Of a stretch of DNA of 64,000 nt, positions 37,745 to 47,263 are shown in pieces. The stretch spans positions 124,001-188,000 of the forward strand of contig NZ_VEED01000006.1 of assembly GCF_007678255.1 (NCBI RefSeq), given 5' to 3'. Under the pieces are notes generated by a model that saw only the letters and a program-made list of their open reading frames with translations, did not search any database and was not told the origin of the DNA. The translations under genes were made by a program, and so were the position numbers. The stretch is from Bacillus sp. X1(2014). GTDB lineage: Bacteria; Bacillota; Bacilli; Bacillales_B; DSM-18226. Each line of letters opens with the position of its first letter. The stretch's first letter is position 1.

Positions 37745-39415
37745 TTACATTTTTTCCGGAGCGGAAACCCCAATCAACGCCAGCGCATTGCGGAGCGTAA
37801 TTTGCACAGACCGCACCAACCCGAGGCGGGCCTTAGTGCGCTCGACATGATCAAGGTCAAGCACCTTTTCTGCATTATAAAAACTGTGGAATGTCGACGC
37901 CAATTCTACGATATAGTTCGTAATCCGGTGTGGGACACGCTTTATTGCGGCCTCTCCTACAGCTGCCGGGAACTCCCCAATCTTCTTCAATAAATCCATT
38001 TCCTTCTCCGACGTTACCAATGAAAAATCAGCATCCGCTGATACTTGAACACCCTGCTCGTCTCCAGAACGCAAGATACTAGAAATCCGCGCATGGGCAT
38101 AGTGGGCATAATAAACTGGATTCTCATTCGACTCCGATACCGCTAAATCCAAGTCAAAATCCATATGCGTATCCGAACTGCGCATCGCAAAGAAATAACG
38201 TGTCGCATCGAGGCCGACCTCATCGACCAAATCACGCATCGTTACCGCTTTACCGGTCCGCTTACTCATCTTCATTTTCTCGCCATTTTTATAAAGATGA
38301 ACGAGCTGTATAATTTCCACCTCTAGAGTTTCACGGTCATAACCTAACGCCTGAAGTGCTGCCTTCATCCGCGGAATATAGCCGTGATGATCCGCACCCC
38401 AAATGTTAATCAACTTTTCAAAACCGCGGTCCAACTTGTCCTTGTGATATGCGATATCCGGTGTTAAATACGTATATGAACCATCTTGCTTAATCAACAC
38501 CCGGTCCTTGTCATCGCCAAATTCCGTCGAACGGAGCCACGTCGCACCGTCTTCCTCATACACATAACCGCTCGCACGCAGCGCAGCCAAAGCCTCATCA
38601 ATTTTTCCATTCTTATAAAGCGAAGTCTCCGAGTACCAAACATCAAAGCCAACACGGAAATCCTCTAGATCCTGCTTCAGCTTCGCCATTTCATATTTCA
38701 GGCCGTACTCACGGAAAAACTCTTGGCGCTCGTCTTCGGACACATGCACATACTTGTCCCCAAACTCCTCTGCCATGGTTTTCCCAATGCCAATAATGTC
38801 CGCACCATGGTAGCCGCCCTCCGGCATCTCTTTTTCCAAACCTAGTGCCTGAAAATAACGCGCCTCCACCGACAATGCAAGATTATTAATCTGATTACCC
38901 GCATCATTAATATAATACTCACGCGAAACATCAAAGCCCGCCTTCGCTAAAATATTGCAAAGCGAGTCACCCACCGCCGCACCGCGGGCATGTCCAAGGT
39001 GCAAGTCACCCGTAGGATTCGCCGATACAAACTCGACCTGAATCTTTTGGCCGCCGCCAACTGTGGTCTCCCCGTACTTTTCCCCAGCATTCAGTACCGT
39101 CGGAATCAGCTCGGTTAAATAACTATTATTCATATAAAAATTAATAAATCCTGGCCCCGCGATCTCAATTTTTTCAATCGAAGCTTTGGAACGGTCAATA
39201 TTCGCAACCAGCGCTTCCGCGATCACCCGCGGCGCCTTTTTCGCGACCCGAGCCAGCTGCATCGCCATATTTGTGGCATAATCGCCGTGCGCCTTCTCCT
39301 TCGGTGTTTCCAGAACCACATCGAGAATCTGCTCCTCCGCCGCCAGTTCAGCCTTCAGCACTGCCGCCCGAATCTCTTCTTTTAACTTACTTTGCACTTG
39401 TTCAACTATGTTCAT
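37745..39415 (-). CDS. argS: Arginyl-tRNA synthetase
   Basis: 556-residue class I synthetase (same length as B. subtilis ArgS). N-terminal Add1 domain, HIGH-type motif [34 protein letters not shown], and the anticodon-binding domain ending in [16 protein letters not shown]. Start MNIVEQVQ at 39415 overlaps the ywiB stop by 14 bp, with AGGAGG inside ywiB; a longer open frame runs upstream within ywiB and is rejected. Co-transcribed with ywiB. Confidence 0.96.
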   Translation of the reverse strand: MNIVEQVQSKLKEEIRAAVLKAELAAEEQILDVVLETPKEKAHGDYATNMAMQLARVAKKAPRVIAEALVANIDRSKASIEKIEIAGPGFINFYMNNSYLTELIPTVLNAGEKYGETTVGGGQKIQVEFVSANPTGDLHLGHARGAAVGDSLCNILAKAGFDVSREYYINDAGNQINNLALSVEARYFQALGLEKEMPEGGYHGADIIGIGKTMAEEFGDKYVHVSEDERQEFFREYGLKYEMAKLKQDLEDFRVGFDVWYSETSLYKNGKIDEALAALRASGYVYEEDGATWLRSTEFGDDKDRVLIKQDGSYTYLTPDIAYHKDKLDRGFEKLINIWGADHHGYIPRMKAALQALGYDRETLEVEIIQLVHLYKNGEKMKMSKRTGKAVTMRDLVDEVGLDATRYFFAMRSSDTHMDFDLDLAVSESNENPVYYAHYAHARISSILRSGDEQGVQVSADADFSLVTSEKEMDLLKKIGEFPAAVGEAAIKRVPHRITNYIVELASTFHSFYNAEKVLDLDHVERTKARLGLVRSVQITLRNALALIGVSAPEKM

Positions 39416-39827
39416 TGTTATCCTCCTGAAAGGTAATTTCCAAATGGTATGTACCAGCAGGTGAGCCCTGCATTGAAAAATCATAAAGAATGTCAATCAA
39501 ACCAGCAGTATGCTCGATCCGTTTGGCCAGCGTGATCGTCTCAAAGGACCCAAACGGCATTTCATAACTGCCGCGGAGCTTCTTGTGCAAACGAAACGGC
39601 AAGCGCATCTTCACCGCACCACCGCGCAAAATCAGCGCCTCATCACCAGCCACCTTGACAATCGTCCGAACGGTGCCCTCATCCTGCACCTCTTCATACT
39701 TAAGAAACGAAGCACCATCTTTTTCAAGATAGCGGCCAAACACCGCCAGCTCGTAAACTTCCTTGCCGCCTTGCTGATGAATCGTTGTTTTTACATTAAT
39801 TTTCATCGGAATTTCAGTCGTAGACAA
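39402..39827 (-). CDS. ywiB: DUF1934 family protein YwiB
   Basis: About 141-residue lipocalin-like beta-barrel protein of unknown function. [60 protein letters not shown] and the [11 protein letters not shown] ending match DUF1934. The start is uncertain: the frame is open to 39995. TTG 39827 gives the length and alignment of B. subtilis YwiB; ATG 39806 and GTG 39839 are alternatives. Translationally coupled to argS. Confidence 0.8.
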   Translation of the reverse strand: MSTTEIPMKINVKTTIHQQGGKEVYELAVFGRYLEKDGASFLKYEEVQDEGTVRTIVKVAGDEALILRGGAVKMRLPFRLHKKLRGSYEMPFGSFETITLAKRIEHTAGLIDILYDFSMQGSPAGTYHLEITFQEDNNEHS

Positions 39828-39969
39828 ACCTAATGGCACTTCCCTTTTTTCTTTTTTAAAAAGGAACTCAGTTTCATTCTTTGGAATGGTTCTAGTCCTA
39901 GTAATTGACGTTTCTACTTTAATGCATACTTTTTCTATTATAAACATTGCTGGTGAACAAATCAAAAAA

Positions 39970-39996
39970 TGCCTGACCATAAAAGTGTCAGGCACT
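39970..39996. repeat. 13-bp palindrome variant with extra half-site, after speB
   Basis: AGTGTCAGGCACT (39984-39996), a compensated version of the motif that keeps its symmetry, preceded by TGCCTGAC (39970-39977) in inverted orientation. 44 bp after the speB stop; a short fragment of the GTCTAGCTCCAG repeat (40007-40035) follows. Confidence 0.75.
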
Positions 39997-40006
39997 AAAA
40001 TTTAGA

Positions 40007-40035
40007 ATTGTCTAGCTCCAGGCGCTTCCGCTTTT
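40007..40035. repeat. Truncated interspersed repeat R7
   Basis: AATTGTCTAGCTCCAGGCGC followed by TTCCGCTTTTC: only the two ends of the longer repeat family, adjacent to the speB stop. Confidence 0.6.
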
Positions 40036-40039
40036 CTAA

Positions 40040-40912
40040 TTATTTCACCCAGCCAAGAAGCATTTCACGGATTAATTTACTAGCGGTGTTCGCTGTTTGC
40101 TCGGAAGGATCATAAATTGGCGCTACCTCAACAAGGTCACCGCCGACTACGTTCACTTCGGAACGGGCAATCGCATGAATAGAAGCAAGCAGCTCTTTTG
40201 AAGTGATACCGCCGCAATCCACCGTACCTGTACCCGGTGCATGCGCTGGATCAAGGACATCAATATCAATTGTCACATAGACCGGACGGCCAGCAAGAGT
40301 CGGGAGGATTTCTTTTAACGGCTCTAGCACCTCAAATTTGGAAATATGCATTCCGTTTTGCTTCGCCCACTCGAACTCTTCCTTCATTCCAGAACGGATC
40401 CCGAATGAATAGACATTGCTCGGCCCAATGTGTTCCGCTATCTTGCGGATTGGAGTCGAGTGCGATAACGGTTCTCCTTCATAGTGCTCACGCAAATCTG
40501 TGTGGGCATCAAAATGGATAATTGCTAAATCCGGATATTTTTTATACATAGCTTTCATTACCGGCCACGAAACAAGATGCTCACCGCCCATGCCAAGCGG
40601 GAACTTGCCGGCAGCAAGGATTTGATCAACAAAGTCTTCAATCATGTCGATGCTCTTTTGCGGATTTCCAAATGGAAGCGGAATATCGCCAGCATCATAG
40701 TATTTTACCTCTTCTAACTCGCGGTCAAGGTAGGCGCTGTACTCCTCTAAACCGATCGACACCTCGCGGATGCGGGCCGGACCAAAGCGTGAACCTGGGC
40801 GGTAACTAACCGTCCAATCCATCGGCATCCCGTATAATACAACCTGACTCTCCTCAAAATTCGGATGACTCTTAATAAACACATTCCCTGAATACGCCTC
40901 ATCAAAACGCAT
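40040..40912 (-). CDS. speB: Agmatinase
   Basis: 290-residue ureohydrolase splitting agmatine to putrescine and urea. Manganese-binding motifs GGEHLVSW, IIHFDAHTDLREHYEG and VTIDIDVLDPAHAPGTGTVDCGG are intact. Works with the upstream speE to supply polyamines; same order and length as B. subtilis. The 157-bp gap to speE contains a 52-bp tandem repeat. Confidence 0.95.
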   Translation of the reverse strand: MRFDEAYSGNVFIKSHPNFEESQVVLYGMPMDWTVSYRPGSRFGPARIREVSIGLEEYSAYLDRELEEVKYYDAGDIPLPFGNPQKSIDMIEDFVDQILAAGKFPLGMGGEHLVSWPVMKAMYKKYPDLAIIHFDAHTDLREHYEGEPLSHSTPIRKIAEHIGPSNVYSFGIRSGMKEEFEWAKQNGMHISKFEVLEPLKEILPTLAGRPVYVTIDIDVLDPAHAPGTGTVDCGGITSKELLASIHAIARSEVNVVGGDLVEVAPIYDPSEQTANTASKLIREMLLGWVK

Positions 40913-40965
40913 CTATGTATCCCTCACTCTCTATCTAGTACCTATTACGGTCCCTTAAATGATTT

Positions 40966-41069
40966 ATTGTCGACCGTAGGACTTCTTTTTTCTCAAGTTG
41001 AGTCGTCAAGAAGCCCTATTGTCGACTAAGACCCCTTTTTTTCTCAAGTTCGGTCGTCAAGACCACCAA
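40966..41069. repeat. Two tandem 52-bp units between speE and speB
   Basis: TATTGTCGAC begins near 40965 and 41017; each unit continues with a pyrimidine-rich stretch, TTTTTTCTCAAGTT and GTCGTCAAGA. The copies differ at about ten positions. The 52-bp period equals that of the array at 46451-46619. Confidence 0.8.
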
Positions 41070-41897
41070 TTACTTCACCAAATCCCCAACAAACTTCGGC
41101 AGCACGAATGCTGCTTTGTGCAGTTCTTTAGTATAGTACTTTGTTTCAATCTCATGGAAGCGGTCTTCGCTTACTTCTAATGGATCATATTTCTTTGAAC
41201 CGATCGTGAATGCCCACAAGCCGCTTGGATACGTTGGGATATTCGCAACGTACAAACGAGTAATCGGGAAGATCTCACGAACATCGCGTTGGACGTTACG
41301 AATCAAATCCGCTTTGAACCACGGGTTATCCGACTGCGCCACAAAGATGCCGTCTTCTTTCAATGCCTTTGAAATTCCGGCATAGAACCCTTTAGTAAAT
41401 AAGTTTACAGCAGGACCGACTGGCTCGGTAGAATCCACCATAATCACATCATATTGATTATCACTGTTCGCAATATGCATAAAACCGTCGTCCACTTGGA
41501 CATCGACACGCGGGTCATCGAGCATGCCTGCAATCTCCGGCAAAAATTTCTTTGAGTACTCAATTACTTTGCCATCAATGTCAACAAGCGTCGCTTTTTT
41601 CACGCTTGGGTGCTTTAACACTTCACGAATGACACCGCCATCTCCGCCGCCGACAACTAGGACATTCTCAGGATTCGGGTGCGTAAATAACGGAACATGC
41701 GCCACCATTTCATGGTATACAAACTCATCGCGGACCGATGTCATCACCATGTCATCTAAAAGAAGCATGTTGCCCCACTCTTCAGTTTCAATCATATCTA
41801 GTTTCTGAAACTCAGTTTGTTCTGTATGTAAGGTTTTATTTACTCTCATCGTGATTCCAAAATGTTCGGTTTGTTTCTCTGTAAACCAAATTGACAT
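41070..41897 (-). CDS. speE: Spermidine synthase
   Basis: 275-residue aminopropyltransferase making spermidine from putrescine and decarboxylated [31 protein letters not shown] binds the cofactor, [16 protein letters not shown] contains the catalytic Asp, and [13 protein letters not shown] is conserved. First gene of speE-speB, with its own promoter. Divergent from pbpG. Confidence 0.95.
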   Translation of the reverse strand: MSIWFTEKQTEHFGITMRVNKTLHTEQTEFQKLDMIETEEWGNMLLLDDMVMTSVRDEFVYHEMVAHVPLFTHPNPENVLVVGGGDGGVIREVLKHPSVKKATLVDIDGKVIEYSKKFLPEIAGMLDDPRVDVQVDDGFMHIANSDNQYDVIMVDSTEPVGPAVNLFTKGFYAGISKALKEDGIFVAQSDNPWFKADLIRNVQRDVREIFPITRLYVANIPTYPSGLWAFTIGSKKYDPLEVSEDRFHEIETKYYTKELHKAAFVLPKFVGDLVK

Positions 41898-41954
41898 GCT
41901 TACCGCTTCCTTTCAACTGATCTCAGTTTTATACATACCACGTAATCATTCAAT

Positions 41955-41983
41955 TTTATAGTACCCAAACCATTGAATTACAA
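41955..41983 (-). promoter_or_regulatory. Candidate sigma-A promoter of speE
   Basis: Minus strand TTGTAA (41978-41983), 17 bp, TATAAA (41955-41960). The symmetric AACTGATCTCAGTT (about 41913-41926) lies between it and the start codon. Confidence 0.6.
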
Positions 41984-42096
41984 ACACAAGAAAAAGTCTA
42001 GCAAAATTTAAATAAATACACCAATAAATGTTTAAAAAAACTCTATTTTTTCAATACTATTACTATCTATTTTTTTAAAAAGGGGTGGTGAACATC

Positions 42097-44163
42097 GTGG
42101 AAATCATGACTGATCAAGGGTTTCGGAAGACAATTAAATATTTACGGGCAGTTATAATCATCAGTTTGATAGGTATGGTTTGTATGCTTATACTCTTCCT
42201 CGGGGTTCTTGCCTATGCAAAAATTTTAGGGCCGCCACCGCTCGCCGTTCCGCAATCAACGCTATTCTTCGCTGACGACGGAAAGCTGATTGGCGAGAGT
42301 AATAGCGGACAAAAACGGTATTGGACCAATTTAAAGGATGTTTCACCGGATCTGGTTCATGCGACCATCTCCATTGAAGATAAAAATTTTTACGAGCACC
42401 ATGGCTTTGACTTCAAACGGATTGCTGGTGCGGTGTTAGCCGATGTTCAAGCTTTCTCAAAGGTACAGGGCGCAAGCACGATCACCCAGCAGTACGCGCG
42501 AAATCTATTTCTTGAACACGACAAAACCTGGACGCGGAAGCTGCACGAGGCTTTTTATACCATCCGCATCGAGATGAATTATTCCAAAAAAGAAATTCTT
42601 GAAGGCTATTTAAATACGATTTATTATGGCAACGGTGCCTATGGGGTAGAGGCAGCCAGCCAATATTATTTTGGAAAAAAAGCAAACGACCTAACACTTG
42701 CCGAAGCAAGTATGCTGGCGGGAATTCCAAAGGGCCCGGGTATCTACTCTCCGCTGGCCTCGATGGAACATGCGAAAAGCCGCCAAGCGATTATTTTGAA
42801 AAGCATGGTGACCAATCATTACATCAGTAAAAAGGTCGCCACCGATGCGGCTATGCAGCCTGTGACGATCGTGGGCACGCACAATACGCAAAAAGTGAAG
42901 ATCGCCCCTTATTTTCAGGATGCCGTCAAAAATGCCTTGAAAAATCAATTGCATTTAGATGACCGCACGATTGCCCTCGGCGGTTTAAAAGTCTACACCA
43001 CGCTTAACCGCAAGCAGCAGGAAGCAGCAGAAAGCCAAATTCATAAATATGTAGCGAATCTATCAGAAATTCAAGTCGGTCTTGTTGCGATGGACCCGAA
43101 AAACGGCTATGTCAAAGCGATGGTCGGCGGCCGGGACTATGAAAAAAGTTCCTTTAACCGTGCCGTTCAGGCCATCAGGCAGCCTGGTTCAACGATTAAA
43201 CCGCTTCTATACTACGCAGCCCTTGAACAAGGCTTTACGCCATCTTCAACGATGCGCAGTGAGTTTACGACTTTCCATTTTGATGATGGCCAGCCTGACT
43301 ATACACCGCATAACTTTAACAATAAGTATGCCAATGGGGAAATCACCCTCGCCCAGGCGCTTGCTGTCTCCGATAATATTTTTGCTGTCAAAACGCATTT
43401 ATTTTTAGGAGAAGAGACCTTAATCGAAACGGCGAAGAAATTCGGCCTTTCTTCAAAAATGGCTCACGTTCCGTCCCTGGCATTGGGGACTTCTGGTGTC
43501 CGCGTTATCGAAATGGCGAATGCCTATAGTTTATTTGCTAATGGTGGAAAAAAGGTTAGTCCAACCTTGATTACGAGAGTGGAAGACTACAACGGCAACG
43601 TGATTTATGAAAAAGAAGAGGAAACAGAAAGGGTATTAGACCCAGCTAAAGCGTATGTGATGACGCAAATGTTGACAGGGATTTTCGATTCAAAGCTTAA
43701 TGGATATGCGAAGGTCACAGGCAGCACAGTCATCAACGATATTACCCGGCCTTATGCAGGGAAATCAGGCTCAACTGAAACCGACAGCTGGATGATTGGC
43801 TACTCTCCACAGCTTGTGACGGCCGTCTGGGCTGGCTATGACATGGGAAAACCAATCGAATTGGTTGCTGAAAAGACGTATGCGAAAAATATTTGGGCCA
43901 ATTTTATGGAAGAAGCCCTAAAAGGCAAGCCCGTCAAGGCATTTAAGGCGCCGAAGGAAGGTGTCACAGGGGTATATGTCAACCCGGAGAATGGCAAATT
44001 GGCAACCAAGGACTGTCCGGTGCGCCGCTTTACCTATTTCGTCAGCGGCACCGAACCAACGGAATATTGCACCGAACATCTAGACAATCATGAGGCCTTA
44101 CCAGAGAAACATAAGAGCACAAAGAAAGTTCCTTGGTACAAGAAAATCATGCCTTGGACTTAG
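42097..44163 (+). CDS. pbpG: Bifunctional transglycosylase/transpeptidase (class A PBP, PBP2d type)
   Basis: 688-residue membrane enzyme. One N-terminal helix (about 18-42); GT51 glycosyltransferase with EDKNFYEHHGFDFKRI and GASTITQQYARNLFLEHDKTW; transpeptidase with SxxK in RQPGSTIKPLLYYA, SDN in VSDNIFAVKT and KSG in AGKSGSTETDSW. Position divergent from speE matches B. subtilis pbpG, a forespore enzyme for germ-cell-wall synthesis. Start: GTG 42097 lies 8 bp after AGGGGTGG; ATG 42106 and GTG 42085 are alternatives. Confidence 0.9.
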   Translation: MEIMTDQGFRKTIKYLRAVIIISLIGMVCMLILFLGVLAYAKILGPPPLAVPQSTLFFADDGKLIGESNSGQKRYWTNLKDVSPDLVHATISIEDKNFYEHHGFDFKRIAGAVLADVQAFSKVQGASTITQQYARNLFLEHDKTWTRKLHEAFYTIRIEMNYSKKEILEGYLNTIYYGNGAYGVEAASQYYFGKKANDLTLAEASMLAGIPKGPGIYSPLASMEHAKSRQAIILKSMVTNHYISKKVATDAAMQPVTIVGTHNTQKVKIAPYFQDAVKNALKNQLHLDDRTIALGGLKVYTTLNRKQQEAAESQIHKYVANLSEIQVGLVAMDPKNGYVKAMVGGRDYEKSSFNRAVQAIRQPGSTIKPLLYYAALEQGFTPSSTMRSEFTTFHFDDGQPDYTPHNFNNKYANGEITLAQALAVSDNIFAVKTHLFLGEETLIETAKKFGLSSKMAHVPSLALGTSGVRVIEMANAYSLFANGGKKVSPTLITRVEDYNGNVIYEKEEETERVLDPAKAYVMTQMLTGIFDSKLNGYAKVTGSTVINDITRPYAGKSGSTETDSWMIGYSPQLVTAVWAGYDMGKPIELVAEKTYAKNIWANFMEEALKGKPVKAFKAPKEGVTGVYVNPENGKLATKDCPVRRFTYFVSGTEPTEYCTEHLDNHEALPEKHKSTKKVPWYKKIMPWT

Positions 44164-44182
44164 CCGAATACTTTATTGAAAT

Positions 44183-44215
44183 AGAAAAGCTCCGGAAAAT
44201 TCCGGAGCTTTTCTT
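44183..44215 (+). terminator. Terminator after pbpG
   Basis: AAAAGCTCCGGAA / TTCCGGAGCTTTT, a perfect 13-bp stem with 2-nt loop and T-rich tail; the symmetric A/T ends allow use from either side. Confidence 0.85.
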
Positions 44216-44287
44216 GTCCTAGTATTACATTGTTTTTACACTCAATATGATACTATAATTTTCAAAAAAATTACAAGCATTAATTTC

Positions 44288-44797
44288 CTACTTTTCCAAT
44301 AATCCTTGCTTGAGTTCATCTGTTGAGTTGTTCCACAAAACTTCATTATGATTACGTAAGAACTCCGCTAATACCTTTTTCGAATTCACATCCATATCAT
44401 CGACAATGATATGGCGCTTCAGCGACTTATCCATGCGGTTGACGTGTTCAGGCAAGGATTTGTAGCCGCGCCGGATTTCGCGGTCAACGGTCATGAAGCA
44501 GGCCGTCACACCCGCATAGTATGGGCCTTCTTCGTTGCGGTCAATCGTTACCCAGACAAGCCAATACGGTTTTCCGTTCGGAACCTCATCTTGATTTTTC
44601 AAAAATTTAATACCCTTTTCCACGACACTGCGGGCATGCATGGCGCCAACATCGATCTCCGCTTCGCCAGCGTCGACATCAATAATGACAGGTGACACAT
44701 TATCAAGACTCAAAGCGCCTTTTCCATAGCCTTTATGGCCATCGGTCGGATCACTCTTGATAATATTAAATCCAAGTTTCTTTTTATTTTCTTCCAT
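44288..44797 (-). CDS. ywhD: YwhD family protein
   Basis: 169-residue protein of the YwhD family (function unknown). It begins MEENKKKLGFNIIKSDPTDGHKGYGKGALSLDNVSPVIIDVDAGEAEIDVGAMHARS, typical of the family, and shows no membrane segment. It lies 16 bp downstream of ywhC in the same direction, in the order of B. subtilis, so the two are co-transcribed. Confidence 0.85.
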   Translation of the reverse strand: MEENKKKLGFNIIKSDPTDGHKGYGKGALSLDNVSPVIIDVDAGEAEIDVGAMHARSVVEKGIKFLKNQDEVPNGKPYWLVWVTIDRNEEGPYYAGVTACFMTVDREIRRGYKSLPEHVNRMDKSLKRHIIVDDMDVNSKKVLAEFLRNHNEVLWNNSTDELKQGLLEK

Positions 44798-44813
44798 GAA
44801 AACTCAAAACCTC

Positions 44814-45476
44814 CTAAAAAAACAACATTCTGAAGAATTGACTTAACCCATCCAAAACCCACGGAAGGACAACCGCGAAAATGGGTTCGATCGTAAAGCG
44901 ATCAAGCGGGGTAAACACTAAAATTAGAAAAATCAATCCGCCGTACTGTTCATATTGCGTCATTTTTGCCCGTATATGATTGGGGGCTAAGTCCTCAATA
45001 ATCCGGTATCCATCGAGCGGCGGGAATGGCAGCAGATTAAAGATAAACAGAACAATATTAAGCCGGATAAAGATTTCCAGAAAATCATAAAAACTTTCAG
45101 GCGGGGCTGCACCAAAACGGTTTAACCCAAACGCGATAACAAAGCCGAGTGAAGCTAAAACCAGATTGCTGAGCGGCCCGGCAACCGAAACGAGAATTCC
45201 AGCTAGACGGGGCTTTTTAAAGAAAAAGCGATTAACTGGTACAGGACGAGCCCAGCCGAAGCCGGCAATAAATATTAAGATCGTGCCGATCGGATCAAGG
45301 TGTTTGAGCGGATTTAACGTCAACCGGCCTTGTTTTTGTGCGGTCATGTCACCAAATTTATAGGCAACGAACGCATGGGCAAATTCATGAAACGTAAAGG
45401 CAATCATTAGGGTAATCGCCAAATAGGGAATCATGCTTAACGGATAGGCAAGAAAATTAAAATTTTCCAACACCAT
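44814..45476 (-). CDS. ywhC: Site-2-protease-family metalloprotease YwhC
   Basis: About 220-residue M50 intramembrane zinc protease. HEFAHAFVAYKFGD gives the zinc ligands and catalytic Glu within the first membrane helices, and the third ligand is probably the Asp of FPPLDGYRIIEDL. Five or six hydrophobic segments, no PDZ domain. AAGGAG is only 2 bp from ATG 45476, so the GTG or TTG codons that follow directly might be used instead. The substrate is unknown. Confidence 0.87.
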   Translation of the reverse strand: MVLENFNFLAYPLSMIPYLAITLMIAFTFHEFAHAFVAYKFGDMTAQKQGRLTLNPLKHLDPIGTILIFIAGFGWARPVPVNRFFFKKPRLAGILVSVAGPLSNLVLASLGFVIAFGLNRFGAAPPESFYDFLEIFIRLNIVLFIFNLLPFPPLDGYRIIEDLAPNHIRAKMTQYEQYGGLIFLILVFTPLDRFTIEPIFAVVLPWVLDGLSQFFRMLFF

Positions 45477-45709
45477 ATCTCCTTCCATCTCAAACGGATG
45501 TCACACTTAGAACAAGCTCCGTGCGCAAACTCCGTTTTCTATCTATCTATATTCCTTTTAGTATACATGAAACCGTTTAAAAAAAGAAAATCAAAAGTGT
45601 CATCGATTATTGCACTTTTCGTCAAATTATGGAACACTAACATAGAAAAGCCTAGCAATCGTTAGCGGCTTATTGACTGACCATACATATAACAGAGGAG
45701 GAAAAAAAC

Positions 45710-45895
45710 ATGCCATATGTGACAGTAAAAATGCTTGAAGGACGTACCGACGAGCAAAAGCGTGACCTAGTTACAAAAGTAACCGATGCAGTCAGCGAAA
45801 CAACAGGCGCACCAAAAGAAGCCATCCACGTAATGATCGAAGAAATGAGCAAAAGCAACCTAGGAATCGCCGGCGTACGAAAAAGCGACCAGTAA
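45710..45895 (+). CDS. ywhB: 4-oxalocrotonate tautomerase family protein YwhB
   Basis: 61-residue tautomerase. The N-terminal Pro after Met removal (MPYVTVKMLEGRTDEQKRDL) is the catalytic base, and an Arg near 11 (GRTDEQK) and the AIHVMIEEM strand fit the 4-OT fold. The B. subtilis homologue is a promiscuous tautomerase of unknown physiological substrate. AGAGGAGG precedes the ATG. The gene is isolated, divergent from ywhC and followed by repeats. Confidence 0.92.
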   Translation: MPYVTVKMLEGRTDEQKRDLVTKVTDAVSETTGAPKEAIHVMIEEMSKSNLGIAGVRKSDQ

Positions 45896-45898
45896 ATA

Positions 45899-46019
45899 GA
45901 AAAACGGAAGCGCCTTGCACAGGGGCGACAGGCATAAGACGAGCCAGCGTGAAGGTTGCTCTTTAACCTTCATGACGGATTGGCTGTAGACCTGCGGGCC
46001 CCTAGGCGCTGTAGCTAGT
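45899..46019. repeat. Interspersed repeat R4
   Basis: Begins ACGGAAGCGCC and ends GGCGCTGTAGCTAG with internal hairpin GAAGGTT-GCTCTTT-AACCTTC; outer ends GCGCC / GGCGC pair. Located directly after ywhB. Confidence 0.75.
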
Positions 46020-46026
46020 CAGATTG

Positions 46027-46075
46027 GGTGTCAGGCACCATGTGAAAATTTCACATGGTATCTGACACCTTTTTA
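46027..46075. repeat. Inverted pair of 13-bp palindromes with ATGTGAA extension
   Basis: GGTGTCAGGCACCATGTGAA (46027-46046) faces TTCACATGGTATCTGACACC (46050-46069) across a 3-nt loop. The second arm carries two changes within the 13-bp part. TTTTT follows on the plus strand and the stop codon of the 46080 gene on the other, so it could act as a terminator in the plus direction. Confidence 0.88.
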
Positions 46076-46079
46076 GTTC

Positions 46080-46304
46080 CTACAAAAACTTAATCTCGTC
46101 TTTTGGGCTTCCAATCTTTAGTTTCTCAAGTTCAAGTTTCATTTTTTCGGTTTCGGCTAAGTAATTTATGTGTTTGAGTTTTTCGAGCTCGAGTTCATCC
46201 TTCAGCATACCTGCCTTGATTTTTGACTGTTTCTGAAAATGGGTAGTTATAATGGCCGTAATCGGAATGCCAAATACCATAATGACTGCTATCGTTCCTG
46301 TCAT
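46080..46304 (-). CDS. Small membrane-anchored coiled-coil protein, unknown function
   Basis: 74 residues: one hydrophobic helix (MTGTIAVIMVFGIPITAIITTHF) followed by a charged heptad-like stretch ELELEKLKHINYLAETEKMKLELEKLK that should form a coiled coil in the cytoplasm. The layout resembles PspB-like or YwhA-region small proteins, but I cannot name a family. AGGGAGGCG precedes the ATG. Its upstream region is the 52-bp array. Confidence 0.65.
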   Translation of the reverse strand: MTGTIAVIMVFGIPITAIITTHFQKQSKIKAGMLKDELELEKLKHINYLAETEKMKLELEKLKIGSPKDEIKFL

Positions 46305-46450
46305 AGCGGGCGCCTCCCTTAAATGTTATGATTTTTACCTTATTATCCAAATCATAACAAATCCGCTTTCAAAAGAGTATTAATTTATCAGATTATCTGG
46401 ATACAACAGGGCTTACCATGAAAAGGACAACGGTTCACATGGAACTAGGT

Positions 46451-46619
46451 AAAATACCTTTCGAACAGGTGCCGATGGACAAAATCACACATGGCATCGG
46501 TGAAAATGTCCTTCGAAACTTATCCGATGGACAAAATCACTCAGAACAACAGAAAAAATGTCCTTCGGTTCTCCTCCGATGGACAAAAACCCTCATAACA
46601 ACAGAAAAAATGTTCTTCG
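46451..46619. repeat. Array C: four 52-bp units with inverted cores
   Basis: AAAATGTCCTTCG-type cores start at 46451 (degenerate), 46503, 46555 and 46607, and CCGATGGACAAAA cores start at 46472, 46524 and 46576. Each series has an exact 52-bp step, and the two inverted cores alternate at 21 and 31 bp. It fills much of the 396-bp gap between the 46080 gene and ywgA; an open frame across it is an artefact. Confidence 0.9.
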
Positions 46620-46700
46620 GAAAAAGCTCCTTAAAAGAACAAAAAAACACCACCTGAACCTTCACGCACGCAGCTAGTCCAAGCAGTGTTTCCCCCTACA

Positions 46701-47204
46701 TTATTGAGTTTTCGCCTTTAACGATTCGATATATTGGTAGGCCTCATCGATTTCCGCCTCTGTATAGCGCTGGCTTGCCTTTAACGTAAACACCTTATCC
46801 GTCACTTCTTCTTTTGAAAGATTATCAAAATATAAAACCGTTGAAACCAATTCCAAGAATCTAGCATTCTGCTCATTCATATCAACGAGGCAATCCTGCA
46901 AAAACGGCATGTCCACTTCATTTAAACTTAAAAACTCTTTCCCCGGCTCCGTCAATGTATAGCGATATTGAAAATAGCCGCCCTTTTTCTCCTTCACCTC
47001 ATTGAGAAAGCCCATATTGCAAAGCTCCTCCACCCGTAACGTCAACTCCTCTGAGTAGGGGCCATAAAAATGAAACTGGAACCGCTCTTGAAAGGGAAAT
47101 GCCACCTTTTTCGCAATATATATCATCTTTTGCAGCTTCTTACGGCCGATAATCTCACCGGAAACCATAACCGCCTGCATCAGTTTCGCATGATCATTTA
47201 ACAA
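46701..47204 (-). CDS. ywgA: YwgA family protein
   Basis: 167 residues. The N-terminal region MLNDHAKLMQAVMVSGEIIGRKKLQKMIYIAKKVAFPFQERFQFHFYGPYSEEL looks like a winged-helix fold with the KLQKxxY pattern also seen in SocA/DUF4065-type proteins. Function is unknown. It follows ywfO by 59 bp in the same direction as in B. subtilis, with a 13-bp palindrome between. Confidence 0.83.
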   Translation of the reverse strand: MLNDHAKLMQAVMVSGEIIGRKKLQKMIYIAKKVAFPFQERFQFHFYGPYSEELTLRVEELCNMGFLNEVKEKKGGYFQYRYTLTEPGKEFLSLNEVDMPFLQDCLVDMNEQNARFLELVSTVLYFDNLSKEEVTDKVFTLKASQRYTEAEIDEAYQYIESLKAKTQ

Positions 47205-47229
47205 CGTTCGTCATCTCCTACTCCATTTG

Positions 47230-47242
47230 GGTGTCAGGCACC
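47230..47242. repeat. 13-bp dispersed palindrome after ywfO
   Basis: GGTGTCAGGCACC, 21 bp after the ywfO stop and 25 bp before the ywgA start. Confidence 0.85.
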
Positions 47243-47263
47243 AATCACCAATCACTAATCGTT

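Noticed and set aside
37745..39496. Longer argS starting at 39496
   Set aside because: The extra 27 codons lie in ywiB and have no family similarity; ATG 39415 has an AGGAGG site and the standard ArgS length.
46418..46657. 79-codon plus-strand frame
   Set aside because: It consists of the 52-bp repeat array, has no ribosome site and no recognisable protein pattern.
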